Counted from the first letter of the stretch, positions 7,595-14,978 are shown. The stretch: DNA of 33,594 nt from Streptomyces sp. NRRL F-5630 (GCF_000719475.1 NZ_JOGO01000064.1:1-33594), one strand, 5' to 3'. Numbers and translations are program-made. The notes: generated by a model not told the origin, from the sequence alone.

Positions 7595-7696
7595 TCAGTG
7601 CGAGCGCACACCACCCGTGGCGGAGCGACACGCCGCGCTCGACACCCGGGAGAGGTCCACGTGGCGACGCCGCGTCAGAACCCTGCGCTGATCCAT
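7595..7696 (-). CDS. Cysteine-type leader peptide upstream of ssuD
   Basis: A 33-codon frame, ATG at 7696 and TGA at 7595, too short for routine gene calling. It begins MDQRRVLT and contains RRHVDLSRVSSAACR. This matches the RxHxDLxRVSSAxC signature of short 'putative leader peptides' found before sulfur-assimilation genes in actinobacteria. Such peptides are thought to sense cysteine supply by ribosome pausing at their Cys codon, here TGT at codon 23. A perfect -35 TTGACA sits 30 bases upstream and no Shine-Dalgarno is visible, so the transcript is probably leaderless. The 128 bases to ssuD could fold to mask its ribosome site. Regulation is inferred; the peptide signature is seen directly. 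Confidence 0.8.
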   Translation of the reverse strand: MDQRRVLTRRRHVDLSRVSSAACRSATGGVRSH

Positions 7697-7702
7697 GCCC
7701 CG

Positions 7703-7731
7703 ATCCAAACGGCGCCCGGCGGGGGTGTCAA
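7703..7731 (-). promoter_or_regulatory. Promoter of the leader peptide-ssuD transcript
   Basis: On the minus strand a perfect -35 TTGACA (7726-7731) is followed 17 bases later by TTGGAT (7703-7708). The -10 is poor, but its position puts the start site at or next to the leader-peptide ATG, as in leaderless mRNAs. Confidence 0.5.
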
Positions 7732-7847
7732 GAGGGCCCCACTGCCGGGAGGTGAGGGCCACACCGCAGGGGAGCCCTGGAGCCTTGCCCCGGCGAGACC
7801 CCAGACTCCTCCGTCCCGGGGCCCGCGCCCCGTGCGTCTCCCGCCGC

Positions 7848-8570
7848 TCAGCCCGTCTTCGCCGTGCGTCCCGCCCCGACCGCGACCGGCTCGGCCGAGG
7901 TGAACCCCTCCGCGACCTCCGGAGGCAGCGGTCCCGCGCCGAGCAGCCCCGTCACCGCGCCGACCGCCAGTTGCCGCCACACCCCCGCGTAGCGCAGCAT
8001 CGTGTGCTCGCCGCCGGTCAGCCGCACGCCCGAGCCCCGCGTCCCTTCCGCGCGGGCGCGCGCGAGCAGCCGCCAGGAGGCATCGGGGACGGTGACACGG
8101 TCCTGGTCGCCGTGGACGATGACGAGTTCACGGCCCGCGAGCTGGGCGACGGGCTCGTCCTCGGGGCACCACGGGGCGAGCGCCACGACCCCGCGCACGG
8201 TGGGGTGCCCCGCGGCGCGCAGCGCCGCGCGACCGCCCATCGAGTGCCCGAGCAGCACGACGGGGCGCTCGCCGTCGCGCGCCGCGAGAGCGTCGAGGGC
8301 GTGCAGGGCGTCCCGCAGCGGGTCGGCGGCGCTGCCGTTCCAGCCCCGGTAGCGGTAGCGCACCGGGACGATCTCGGCGTCGCGGCGCGGCAGGGCACGG
8401 CGCAGCGCCGTCGCGAACGGCCGCATGCGCAGCGCGGCGGGCTGCCAGGGCCGCGCCGGTTCCCGGCCCTCGGCTTTCCCCCCGTGCAGCACCACGACCG
8501 TGCACCGTCCGCTTCCGGGCGCCTCCGCCCCGCGCGCCGGTTCGCCGCGTACGGCTTCCCTGTCCGTCAC
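7848..8570 (-). CDS. Alpha/beta hydrolase
   Basis: Cytoplasmic alpha/beta-hydrolase fold protein of 240 residues, probably an esterase or dienelactone hydrolase-like enzyme of unknown substrate. The nucleophile elbow GHSMGG places Ser110. The probable acid is Asp157 in VHGDQDRVT and the base His189 in GGEHTML. An oxyanion segment VVVLHGGK is at residues 25-32. The GTG at 8570 has AAAGGGGA just upstream. It lies between the PaaE-type reductase gene and the leader peptide on the same strand, but gaps of over 100 bases argue against a tight operon. Confidence 0.85.
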   Translation of the reverse strand: MTDREAVRGEPARGAEAPGSGRCTVVVLHGGKAEGREPARPWQPAALRMRPFATALRRALPRRDAEIVPVRYRYRGWNGSAADPLRDALHALDALAARDGERPVVLLGHSMGGRAALRAAGHPTVRGVVALAPWCPEDEPVAQLAGRELVIVHGDQDRVTVPDASWRLLARARAEGTRGSGVRLTGGEHTMLRYAGVWRQLAVGAVTGLLGAGPLPPEVAEGFTSAEPVAVGAGRTAKTG

Positions 8571-8688
8571 CTTCGTCCCCTTTCCGTCCGCCCGGGACCC
8601 TACCGGGATGATCCGTGGCCAAAGGTCCGGTGGACGGCTCGGGAGCGCCGCGCCCGACCCGTTGGGGCGACCGGGTCGGCGGCGGCGT

Positions 8689-9798
8689 TCAGCTGTCGAA
8701 GTCGACGGTCAGCTTCTCGGAGACGGGGAAGGTCTGGCAGGTCAGCACGTACCCGGCGGAGACCTCGTTCTCCTCCAGGGCGAAGTTGCGGCGCATGTCC
8801 GCCTCGCCCTCGGTGACGAGCGCGCGGCACGTGCCGCAGACGCCACCCTTGCAGGCGAAGGGCAGGTCCGAGCGGGTGGCCTGGGCGCCGTCGAGCAGGG
8901 TGCGGTCGCGCGGCAGCGCGTCGGTCGTGGAGCGGCCGTCGAGGACGACGGTGACCTCGCTCACGGGGCCGTCCGTGGCGGCGGCGCGGTCCGGGCGGAC
9001 GGCCGGGGTGACGGGCTCGCCGTCGGCGAAGAAGAGTTCTTGGTGCACGCGCGCGGCCGGGACACCGAGTCCGTCGAGCACGTCCCGCGCGTCGGTGACC
9101 ATGCCGTGCGGGCCGCACAGCCACCAGTGGTCCGCCGCCTCGACGTCCACGAGCGCGGCGACGAGGGCGGCGAGGCGTTCCGCGTCGAGCCGGCCGCTGA
9201 ACAGCTCGGCCTCGCGCGGCTCGCGCGAGAGTACGTGCGCCAGCTCGAAGCGGGTCGGGTAGCGGTCCTTGAGGTCGGCCAGCTCGTCGGCGAACATCAC
9301 GGTGCCCGCGCGCCGGTTCCCGTAGAGGAGCGTGACCCGCGAGTCCTCGTCCGCGCCGAGCACGGAGGCGGCGATGGAGAGCATGGGCGTGATCCCGGAC
9401 CCCGCGGCGATGAGGACGTGGTGCCCCGGCGTCGCGAGGTCGGGTGTGAAGACCCCGGTCGGGGACATGACCTCGACCTCGTCGCCCTCCCGCAGCTCGT
9501 GGACGAGCCAGGAGGAGAAGAGCCCGCCGGGGACCTCGCGCACGCCGATGCGGGGCGCGGTCCCGGCCGGGGAGCAGATCGAGTACGAGCGCCGCTCGTC
9601 GCGGCTCTCCACCTCGCGGCGCAGGGTGAGCGACTGGCCGGGGCGGTGCGCGTACTGCTCGGCCAGTTCCTCGGGGATGTCGAAGCCGACCGCGACGGCG
9701 TCCTCGCACAACCGCTCCACCTGGGCGACGCGGAGCCTGTGGAAGCTCGGACGGCGCCGGGCGGAGGGGCGCGCGCCCTCTACGGGGGTCGCGGTCAT
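8689..9798 (-). CDS. paaE: PaaE-type ferredoxin reductase (phenylacetyl-CoA epoxidase reductase)
   Basis: Iron-sulfur flavoprotein that passes electrons from NADPH to an oxygenase, in known systems the PaaABC phenylacetyl-CoA epoxidase. The 369 residues show an FAD-binding barrel (RRSYSICS, 70-76), a pyridine-nucleotide domain (AAGSGITPML, 131-140; WLCGPHGM, 226-233) and a C-terminal plant-type [2Fe-2S] domain. The cluster ligands are Cys316, 321, 324 and 354. This domain order and the ending LTCQTFPVSEKLTVDFD are those of PaaE. ATG at 9798 follows GAGGAG. No paaABCD genes are adjacent on either side, so the partner oxygenase is elsewhere or different. A PaaR-like palindrome lies directly upstream. 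Confidence 0.85.
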   Translation of the reverse strand: MTATPVEGARPSARRRPSFHRLRVAQVERLCEDAVAVGFDIPEELAEQYAHRPGQSLTLRREVESRDERRSYSICSPAGTAPRIGVREVPGGLFSSWLVHELREGDEVEVMSPTGVFTPDLATPGHHVLIAAGSGITPMLSIAASVLGADEDSRVTLLYGNRRAGTVMFADELADLKDRYPTRFELAHVLSREPREAELFSGRLDAERLAALVAALVDVEAADHWWLCGPHGMVTDARDVLDGLGVPAARVHQELFFADGEPVTPAVRPDRAAATDGPVSEVTVVLDGRSTTDALPRDRTLLDGAQATRSDLPFACKGGVCGTCRALVTEGEADMRRNFALEENEVSAGYVLTCQTFPVSEKLTVDFDS

Positions 9799-9818
9799 GT
9801 CGTACTCCTCAACATCTA

Positions 9819-9835
9819 CCGACCGTTCGTTCGGG
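9819..9835. promoter_or_regulatory. TetR/PaaR-like operator before paaE
   Basis: CCGACCGTTCGTTCGG is an imperfect palindrome (6 of 8 symmetric positions). Its core ACCGTTCGTTCGGG fits the ACCGNNCGNNCGGT core I recall for the corynebacterial phenylacetate repressor PaaR at 13 of 14 positions. It lies 21 bases upstream of the paaE start, downstream of a possible -35 TTGCAC (9862-9867), where a repressor would block transcription. Confidence 0.5.
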
Positions 9836-9979
9836 AGTAGATTTCCAAAGTTTCCGGCGGGGTGCAAGCCCTGATGCGTGCGGCATCCGGCACGCGGACC
9901 CGGGCGCTCCGTGTCCCTTGCAGGCGATAAAACGCGTGAAAGGTGCTTATCGGACGCGACGGGCGGGCATCCCGCAGGC

Positions 9980-10219
9980 ATGAGTACTTACGCGACTCCT
10001 GTGTCCAACACCGACGCCGATCCGAGTTTCACGACGGGCCTCGAACCGGGCGGCGGCGTACCCCTCGGCGAGACCCCGCCCGCCGAGAGCAGTACGTCGG
10101 AGCCGGGCCCCTGGAAGGACCCGGCGCGCGGCTGGACCGCCGCCCCGCTCCTCGCGATCGGCGTGCTCGTGCTGTTCATCGCGGGGTTCTTCCTCGCGTA
10201 CGCGGTGCTGATGCCGTAA
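9980..10219 (+). CDS. Small membrane protein, DUF6480-like
   Basis: A 79-residue protein of unknown function. The cytoplasmic or disordered N-terminal part contains GLEPGGGVPLGETPPAES, the hallmark I associate with the Streptomyces DUF6480 family, followed by a Trp-containing stretch. One membrane helix, PLLAIGVLVLFIAGFFLAYAVL, ends the protein. Start ATG at 9980; an A/G-rich stretch lies upstream but no strong ribosome site. It is divergent from the paaE gene. Family members are often stress-associated, but nothing here shows a role. Confidence 0.7.
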   Translation: MSTYATPVSNTDADPSFTTGLEPGGGVPLGETPPAESSTSEPGPWKDPARGWTAAPLLAIGVLVLFIAGFFLAYAVLMP

Positions 10220-10239
10220 GCGCGAAGGTAAGCGCGAAA
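10216..10239 (+). repeat. 12-bp tandem duplication at a stop codon
   Basis: GTAAGCGCGAAG (10216-10227) is followed directly by GTAAGCGCGAAA (10228-10239). The first copy contains the TAA stop of the DUF6480-like gene. It looks like a replication-slippage duplication. Confidence 0.6.
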
Positions 10240-10312
10240 GGCCGCCTACCGCCGGACCTCACTCCAACGGGTGGTTTGAGGGGCTGTCGGAACCGAGCGG
10301 GGAGGCCCAGCC

Positions 10313-10339
10313 GTCGTACGGGGCGGATGACCGTACGAC
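10313..10339. promoter_or_regulatory. Inverted repeat in front of the secreted-protein gene
   Basis: GTCGTACGG (10313-10321) and CCGTACGAC (10331-10339) form a perfect 9-bp inverted repeat with a 9-base spacer. It abuts the ribosome site AGGGGGAAG (10341-10349) of the next gene. It could be an operator or an mRNA hairpin affecting translation. Confidence 0.5.
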
Positions 10340-10356
10340 CAGGGGGAAGACACCGC

Positions 10357-10974
10357 ATGATCCGCACTCTCACCCGGCCCCGCCACCTCCGGCGCGCCGC
10401 CCTCGCCCTTCTCACGCTCACCGCCGGCGGCCTGCTGGGCGCCGCGCCGGCCTTCGCGGGGAGCGCCGGCCCGCACTATGTGACCGCGCGCGAGCTGCCC
10501 CCGCACCCCTCCTCGCGCTGGTACGCGGGGCCCGTCACCGCCGGGCGTCCCGACCCGCTGCCGTTCTGCGGCGGCGAGACCCTGCCCTCGACCGCGAGCC
10601 ACCGCGTCTTCCGCACCGACCTCGACACCAACGCCCTCCAGGTCGTCGTCGTGGAGCGCGACGAGCGGCGCGCCGCCGACTACGCGGAAGTGCTCCGCCG
10701 CAGCCTCGCGAGCTGCGCGGAGCGTGCCGCCGAGGACCCCGACGTCACCGCCACGCAGAAGTACTACGGAAAGCTGGATGTCGAGGAGGGCGCCCACGTC
10801 TACGGGGTGCACACCGTCAGGAGCCAGGGCGCCTCCGACGTCTCCCTGTGGGCGGTGGGCCGTGACGGGCGTACGGTCACGCTCGTGGAGTGGGCCCAGC
10901 TCGGCGGCTTCGACTCCGCGCCCGTCGCGGCCTTCCGGCGGACGGCGGTGACAGCGGTGGACAAGCTCTACTGA
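10357..10974 (+). CDS. Secreted protein of unknown function
   Basis: A 205-residue protein with a clear Sec signal peptide: basic start (MIRTLTRPRHLRRA), hydrophobic core and PAFA cleavage site near residue 34. The mature part has only two cysteines, Cys71 (FCGGETLP) and Cys120 (SLASCAER), likely a disulfide. The general layout (RVFRTDLD... QVVVVERDERRAADYAEVLRRSL...) is reminiscent of PknH-like extracellular sensor domains of actinobacteria, but I cannot confirm this. ATG at 10357 follows AGGGGGAAG. Convergent with the membrane protein gene, only 26 bases apart. Confidence 0.8.
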   Translation: MIRTLTRPRHLRRAALALLTLTAGGLLGAAPAFAGSAGPHYVTARELPPHPSSRWYAGPVTAGRPDPLPFCGGETLPSTASHRVFRTDLDTNALQVVVVERDERRAADYAEVLRRSLASCAERAAEDPDVTATQKYYGKLDVEEGAHVYGVHTVRSQGASDVSLWAVGRDGRTVTLVEWAQLGGFDSAPVAAFRRTAVTAVDKLY

Positions 10975-11000
10975 AACGCCGTGCGCGCGCTCGTGCCGGT

Positions 11001-11324
11001 TCAGGCGGGCCGCGAGTGCGAACGGCCCTCGCGCCCGCCCAACCGCTCGGCGAGCACCCCGAGCACGAGCGCGTTCACGAGCGCGCCCACGACGGGCCCG
11101 GCCCAGAACAGCGGCGTCGGCAGCGCGGCGAAAAGCATCGAGACCGGCGCGGTGGAGAAGAAGATCCACACACCCGCCATGCTCGCGTCGGCGTGCTCCA
11201 CGAGGTAGTGGTCGGCGATCACCCAGCAGACGACCGCCGCGACGAGCGTCAGGTACCCGAGCGGCAGCGGGCGCAGTAGCAGGCGGCGGGCGGTGGCGAC
11301 GAGGGTGCGCGGGGACGCGGGCAT
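11001..11324 (-). CDS. Small three-helix membrane protein (SCO4225-like)
   Basis: A 107-residue inner-membrane protein with about three hydrophobic helices (LGYLTLVAAVVCWVIADHYLV, GVWIFFSTAPVSMLFAALP, GPVVGALVNALVLGVLAE) and basic ends. The HADASMAGVWIFF...TAPVS pattern resembles the Streptomyces SCO4225-type membrane proteins, recalled rather than searched. Function unknown. ATG at 11324 has GAAAGG about 8 bases upstream. Confidence 0.75.
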   Translation of the reverse strand: MPASPRTLVATARRLLLRPLPLGYLTLVAAVVCWVIADHYLVEHADASMAGVWIFFSTAPVSMLFAALPTPLFWAGPVVGALVNALVLGVLAERLGGREGRSHSRPA

Positions 11325-11472
11325 TGTCGGGGCCTTTCGGTGGGCGGGCCGTCTCTACAGGACGAGCGCTGACTCTTTGAGACTCGCGCACCGCGCCGCC
11401 GTGCGCCTCCGTGGAAGTACTCAGACCCGCCCTGGGTAGCGCTGCCGCGGCGGCCTGGGTGATCACGGGTAT

Positions 11473-11509
11473 CGTCCCTGCGGGACGGCCCGGCCGGGCC
11501 GCAGGGACG
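11473..11509 (+). promoter_or_regulatory. Strong hairpin before the SMP-30 gene
   Basis: CGTCCCTGCGG (11473-11483) and CCGCAGGGACG (11499-11509) form a perfect 11-bp stem. Inside it lies a perfect 16-bp palindrome, CGGCCCGGCCGGGCCG (11486-11501), that competes for the same bases. The stem ends three bases before the ribosome site GAGGAG, so it may modulate translation or act as an attenuator. Confidence 0.45.
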
Positions 11510-11521
11510 CGAGGAGCACGG

Positions 11522-12373
11522 GTGCGCGCGCAGCGGTGGAGCGAGGTGGTGACCCACCACGGCGAGGGGCCGGGCTGGGGCCCGGCGGCGGACAGACTGC
11601 GCATCGTCGACCTCACGCGGGGCGACCTGCTCACCTTCGACGCCGACGCGCGGCCCGAGCGGCTGCACCTCGGCGACGTGCTCGCCGCCTGGCGCCCGCG
11701 CACGGGCGGCGGGATCGTCGCGGCCGTCGCGCGCGGCTTCACGCGCGTCGACCCCGACGGGACCGTGCGCCCCGGCCCCGAGCTGTGGAGCGACCCGACC
11801 GTGCGGATGAACGACGGGGGTTGCGACCCCGGGGGCAGCTTCTACTGCGGCTCGATGGCCTACGACGCCAGACGCGGCGCGGGCAGTGTGCACCGCCTCG
11901 CCCCGGACGGCACCACGAGCGTCGTGCACCGCGGCGCCACGATCTCCAACGGCCTCGTCTGGGCCCCCGACGGCAGCGAGGCCCACTACGCCGACACCGG
12001 CACGGGCACCGTCTTCCGCCTCCACCCCGACCCGGTCACGGGCGACTTCGGCCCCCTGGAACCGTGGGTGCGGATCGACCCGGCGGACGGCGGCCCCGAC
12101 GGGATCACCCGCGATGCCGAGGGCGGCATCTGGATCGCCCTGTGGGGCGGGCACGCGGTCCGCCGCTACGCCCCGGACGGGACGCTCGACGCGGTCGTCG
12201 ACGTCGGCGCCCGCCAGGTCAGCGCCTGCGCCTTCGGCGGCCCCGGCTACCGCGAGCTGTTCATCACCACCTCGCGCCAGGACCTCGCCCCGCACGAGGA
12301 CCCCGACGCGGGCGCCGTCTTCCGCGCCGAGCCCGGCGTGCGCGGGCTGCCCCCGCTCCCGTACGCGGGCTGA
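11522..12373 (+). CDS. SMP-30/gluconolactonase family lactonase
   Basis: Probable sugar-lactone hydrolase with a six-bladed beta-propeller and one divalent metal, 283 residues. The metal ligands are visible: Glu15 in HGEGPGW, Asn in ATISNGLVW and Asp in GPDGITRD. RMNDGGCDPGGSFYCGSM is the family's substrate-loop signature. The GTG at 11522 is chosen because GGAG lies 5 bases upstream and family members start about here; an earlier in-frame start would add 37 unrelated residues. It faces the fumarylacetoacetase-family hydrolase gene, and both enzyme types occur in lactone/diketo-acid sugar pathways such as those for fucose or rhamnose. Confidence 0.9.
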   Translation: MRAQRWSEVVTHHGEGPGWGPAADRLRIVDLTRGDLLTFDADARPERLHLGDVLAAWRPRTGGGIVAAVARGFTRVDPDGTVRPGPELWSDPTVRMNDGGCDPGGSFYCGSMAYDARRGAGSVHRLAPDGTTSVVHRGATISNGLVWAPDGSEAHYADTGTGTVFRLHPDPVTGDFGPLEPWVRIDPADGGPDGITRDAEGGIWIALWGGHAVRRYAPDGTLDAVVDVGARQVSACAFGGPGYRELFITTSRQDLAPHEDPDAGAVFRAEPGVRGLPPLPYAG

Positions 12374-12389
12374 GCGCCGCGGGGCCGCG

Positions 12390-12423
12390 GGTGCGGCTCC
12401 GCACCAGGGTGCGGCCCCGCACC
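12390..12423. terminator. Tandem hairpins between convergent genes
   Basis: GGTGCGGCTCCGCACC (12390-12405) and GGTGCGGCCCCGCACC (12408-12423) are two nearly identical hairpins in a row, between the stops of the SMP-30 and FAH-type genes. They are a likely bidirectional terminator, probably made by duplication. Confidence 0.6.
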
Positions 12424-12438
12424 ACCTCCGCTATGCCT

Positions 12439-13290
12439 CTACGCCTGCACGAGCCGGTTCCTGTGCCGACCGAGCCCCTCGGCCTCCAGCTCCATCACGT
12501 CCCCCGCGCGCAGGTAGGGGAAGCGCCCCGAGAGCGCCACGCCCTGCGGCGTACCGGTGTTCACGAGGTCGCCGGGCTCCAGGACGAGGTACTGCGACAG
12601 GTGCCGCACGATCTCGGCGACCGAGAAGATCATGTCGGCGGTCGACGCGTCCTGCCGCGCCTCGCCGTTGACCCACGAGCGCAGCCGCACGGCCTGCGGG
12701 GCGGGCAGCTCCCCGGCGGTCAGTACCCACGGGCCCAGCGGATTGAAGGTCTCCGCACTCTTGCCCTTCGACCACTGCCCACCCGGGGCTTCGAGCTGGA
12801 CGGTGCGCTCCGAGACGTCGTTGGAGAGCACGTACCCGGCCACGTACTCCAGCGGGTCCTCGTCGGGGCCGAGGTAACGCGCCTGCTTCCCGATGACGAC
12901 CCCGAGTTCGACCTCCCAGTCGGTGCGCTCGCTGCCGCGCGGGATCAGCACGTCGTCCTCGGGCCCGGCGAGCGAGTTCGGGCCCTTGTAGAAGAGGATC
13001 GGCTCGGTCGGCGGCTTCGCGCCCGACTCCGCGGCGTGCGCGGTGTAGTTCTGCCCGATGCAGAGGATGGCGCCCGGGCGCGCGAGGGGCGCCCCGACCC
13101 GCTGCCCGGACACGTCGGTACGCGGCAGTTCACCCGCGTCGTGCGCGCGGGCCACGCGGGCGGGGCCGCCGCCGCGGAAGAACTCGGGGGTCAGGTCGTC
13201 GGTCAGGCCGCTCAGGTCGTAGTGATGACCGTCCGTGCCGAGCAGGACGGGTCGTTCGGCACCGACGGCGCCGACGCGCTGGAGACGCAT
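12439..13290 (-). CDS. Fumarylacetoacetate hydrolase family protein
   Basis: Metal-dependent enzyme that cleaves or hydrates a diketo acid, 283 residues. The family's metal ligands are present: Glu126 and Glu128 in DWEVELGVVIG, and Asp158 in LSNDVSER. CIGQNYTAHAAE and QWSKGKSAETFNPLGPWV are typical catalytic segments. The length and sequence fit the subgroup annotated as ureidoglycolate lyase or 2,4-diketo-3-deoxy-L-fuconate hydrolase, and the neighbouring SMP-30 lactonase favours a sugar-acid role. ATG at 13290 follows GGAGG by 10 bases; an in-frame upstream start would add 33 unrelated residues. A decayed hydroxyacid dehydrogenase-like gene lies just upstream on the same strand. Confidence 0.9.
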   Translation of the reverse strand: MRLQRVGAVGAERPVLLGTDGHHYDLSGLTDDLTPEFFRGGGPARVARAHDAGELPRTDVSGQRVGAPLARPGAILCIGQNYTAHAAESGAKPPTEPILFYKGPNSLAGPEDDVLIPRGSERTDWEVELGVVIGKQARYLGPDEDPLEYVAGYVLSNDVSERTVQLEAPGGQWSKGKSAETFNPLGPWVLTAGELPAPQAVRLRSWVNGEARQDASTADMIFSVAEIVRHLSQYLVLEPGDLVNTGTPQGVALSGRFPYLRAGDVMELEAEGLGRHRNRLVQA

Positions 13291-13385
13291 GGAAGGAGAA
13301 CCTCCGGAGGGGGCGGTGGGGTCATGGCTGATGACGGCGGCACGAGTCTGCCGCCTCATGGGCCGCGCGGGAAGAGAGGGGCGGC

Positions 13386-13700
13386 TCACTCGACACGGAG
13401 GAGCGCTTCGGACCCGACCGCGTGGCGCAGCGGCTCGCCCTCGCGCCGCCCACCTGCGTCACCTGCACACCCCGCGCGAACACCTCGGGTCCCGCGTACG
13501 GGCTCCCAACGCCGCCCGTGTGCGCGAGCAGGCCCAACTCGGGTGTGAGCGACAGAAGTTCGGCGTCTATCTTCGGCGAGATCCCCGTCCACGTCCAGGC
13601 ACCACGTCCCGGAGAGCAGCCCTGCCGCCGCAGCACCTCGTGCACCGAGTTCGCGGGCGAGTTCTCCTCGGCGACGGCCTGCCGCGTGTAGTCGCAGCCA
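13386..13700 (-). pseudogene. Remnant of a D-2-hydroxyacid dehydrogenase-like gene
   Basis: No intact gene occupies this stretch, yet protein-like sequence is seen in shifting minus-strand frames. One frame reads TGISPKIDAELLSLTPEL, then LLAHTGG and PEVFARGVQVTQ, matching the N-terminal substrate domain of hydroxyacid dehydrogenases. A second frame then ends GEPLRHAVGSEALLRVE and stop, which resembles the C-terminus of the same family. The whole NAD-binding domain (about 200 residues) is missing between them, so this looks like an internal deletion plus frameshift near 13440-13460. Further upstream, to about 13870, there is another possible coding remnant (VRAVAEDVRLTLRAHDQ) that I cannot place. 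Confidence 0.45.
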
Positions 13701-13931
13701 CCCGCGAACCCTCACCACACCGCCCCGCGCGCCCTGCGGCGCCTTCCGCTTGCACAGATCTGCCAGCCGCTTCTGATCATGCGCGCGCAGCGTCAGCCTG
13801 ACGTCCTCGGCCACCGCGCGGACGTGGCCGAAGGGCCGATGAGGAGCAGGGAAACCGTGGCCGTCATGGAGCCGCTGGTCATACGGCGCACACTCCGCTC
13901 ACTACGGGTCTCGCGCCGGGTCTCCGCGCGC

Positions 13932-13968
13932 CGCCTTCCCGCACGGACGTGCGCCACGCGGGAAGGCG
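13932..13968 (-). terminator. Terminator after the nucleotidyltransferase-like gene
   Basis: CGCCTTCCCGC (13932-13942) and GCGGGAAGGCG (13958-13968) form a perfect 11-bp stem with a 15-base loop, about 110 bases downstream of the minus-strand stop at 14077. Confidence 0.55.
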
Positions 13969-14076
13969 CTGGTGGAAGGACCCCAGGCGGCTGTGGCCGA
14001 CGGCTGACAGGCCGAGCGGCAACACGTCGTCCCGGTTCGCCGCTTCCGGTCCGCCGAAACGCGGTTCGTCACGGCA

Positions 14077-14886
14077 CTACACCGCCACCACCCCCAGCAC
14101 CTCCGCCACCAGTTCCTCCGCCGTGTCCAGTGCCGCGTTCAAGGTCTGGGGGGTGGTGCCGAGGTGTGCGAAGAGGGACTGGGCGCGGGAGGTGACGCCG
14201 GGTGGGGTGGTGGGGAGGGTCGCCGCCGCGTGGAGGGCGCCCTTCTCGTTGAGGAGGTACGTGCCCGCGTGGGCGTGGAGGGCGTGGGTGAGGAGGCCCG
14301 CGGCGCGGAAGAGGCAGCCCGCCACGTACGCCGTGTCCGCGCTCTTCGCGCCCTTGCGGGCGGCGGCCAGGAGGAAGGGGGCCTCCCAGCGGGCGTTCTC
14401 GATCACCGCCGCGCGGAGCGGGGGCGGGTAGTCGCGGGCCGCCGTGCGCAGCGCCGTCAGAGCGCCCGTGGGATCGGCGAGCACCTGGCACAAGGCGACC
14501 TCGCCGACGTACGCGGGGGAGTGGAAACCCAGGGGGTGCCCCGGCTGGAAGCCGGTCTCGAAGCGGCCCTCGCGGCAGTCCTCCCAGACGGCTTCGACGC
14601 GGTCCAGGTCGCGGTAGATCCAGTCGACCCTGTCCTTGCCCACGGTGAGCCACGCCCCGCCGTCCACCCAGGGACCCCAGCCGCCGGGCTCGCTCACCTC
14701 GACGCCGCTTCCGGCGAGCGTGCGCAGCGCGGCGGTGTCCGGCCGGCCCCGGTAGTAGAGGCCGAGGTCGTAGTCCGAGTCGGGCCGGTGGAGGCCCCGG
14801 GCCCGGCTCCCGCCGAGCGCGACGGCCACGATCCCGTCCACCTCGGTGAGCCGCGCGGCCATCGCCTGGAGTTCGTCGTCTCGCAT
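14077..14886 (-). CDS. Nucleotidyltransferase-fold protein
   Basis: A 269-residue protein with an N-terminal nucleotidyltransferase (pol-beta/kanamycin-type) fold. GGSRARG (25-31) and DSDYDLGLYY (36-45, Asp38 and Asp40) give the GS motif and two metal-binding aspartates; a third acidic residue is likely in RVDWIYRDLD. The remaining ~170 residues are probably helical. Possible roles include aminoglycoside adenylylation-like modification or a toxin-type transferase, but no partner gene or substrate is indicated. The ATG at 14886 is the best start by fold, though no ribosome site is visible; an upstream in-frame start would add 36 residues. Confidence 0.8.
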   Translation of the reverse strand: MRDDELQAMAARLTEVDGIVAVALGGSRARGLHRPDSDYDLGLYYRGRPDTAALRTLAGSGVEVSEPGGWGPWVDGGAWLTVGKDRVDWIYRDLDRVEAVWEDCREGRFETGFQPGHPLGFHSPAYVGEVALCQVLADPTGALTALRTAARDYPPPLRAAVIENARWEAPFLLAAARKGAKSADTAYVAGCLFRAAGLLTHALHAHAGTYLLNEKGALHAAATLPTTPPGVTSRAQSLFAHLGTTPQTLNAALDTAEELVAEVLGVVAV

Positions 14887-14939
14887 GGAGCGAGTGTCGG
14901 TCCGCGAGGGCGCGCGTGCGAGCGCATTCGCGCGACGCG

Positions 14940-14978
14940 CCGCCGGGCGGCCGGACCCGTGGTCCCACCGCCCGGCGG
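14940..14978 (-). terminator. Terminator after the GH6 cellulase
   Basis: CCGCCGGGCGG (14940-14950) and CCGCCCGGCGG (14968-14978) form a perfect 11-bp stem with a 17-base loop, 12 bases downstream of the cellulase stop codon on the minus strand. Confidence 0.6.

Noticed and set aside
11536..13548. A 670-codon plus-strand frame across the SMP-30 and FAH genes
   Set aside because: It overlaps two clear genes in other frames and across a terminator, and its translation is low-complexity.
14077..14886. Nucleotidyltransferase-like gene as a toxin-antitoxin partner
   Set aside because: No small partner gene is adjacent: the neighbours are a terminator, a pseudogene and a cellulase.
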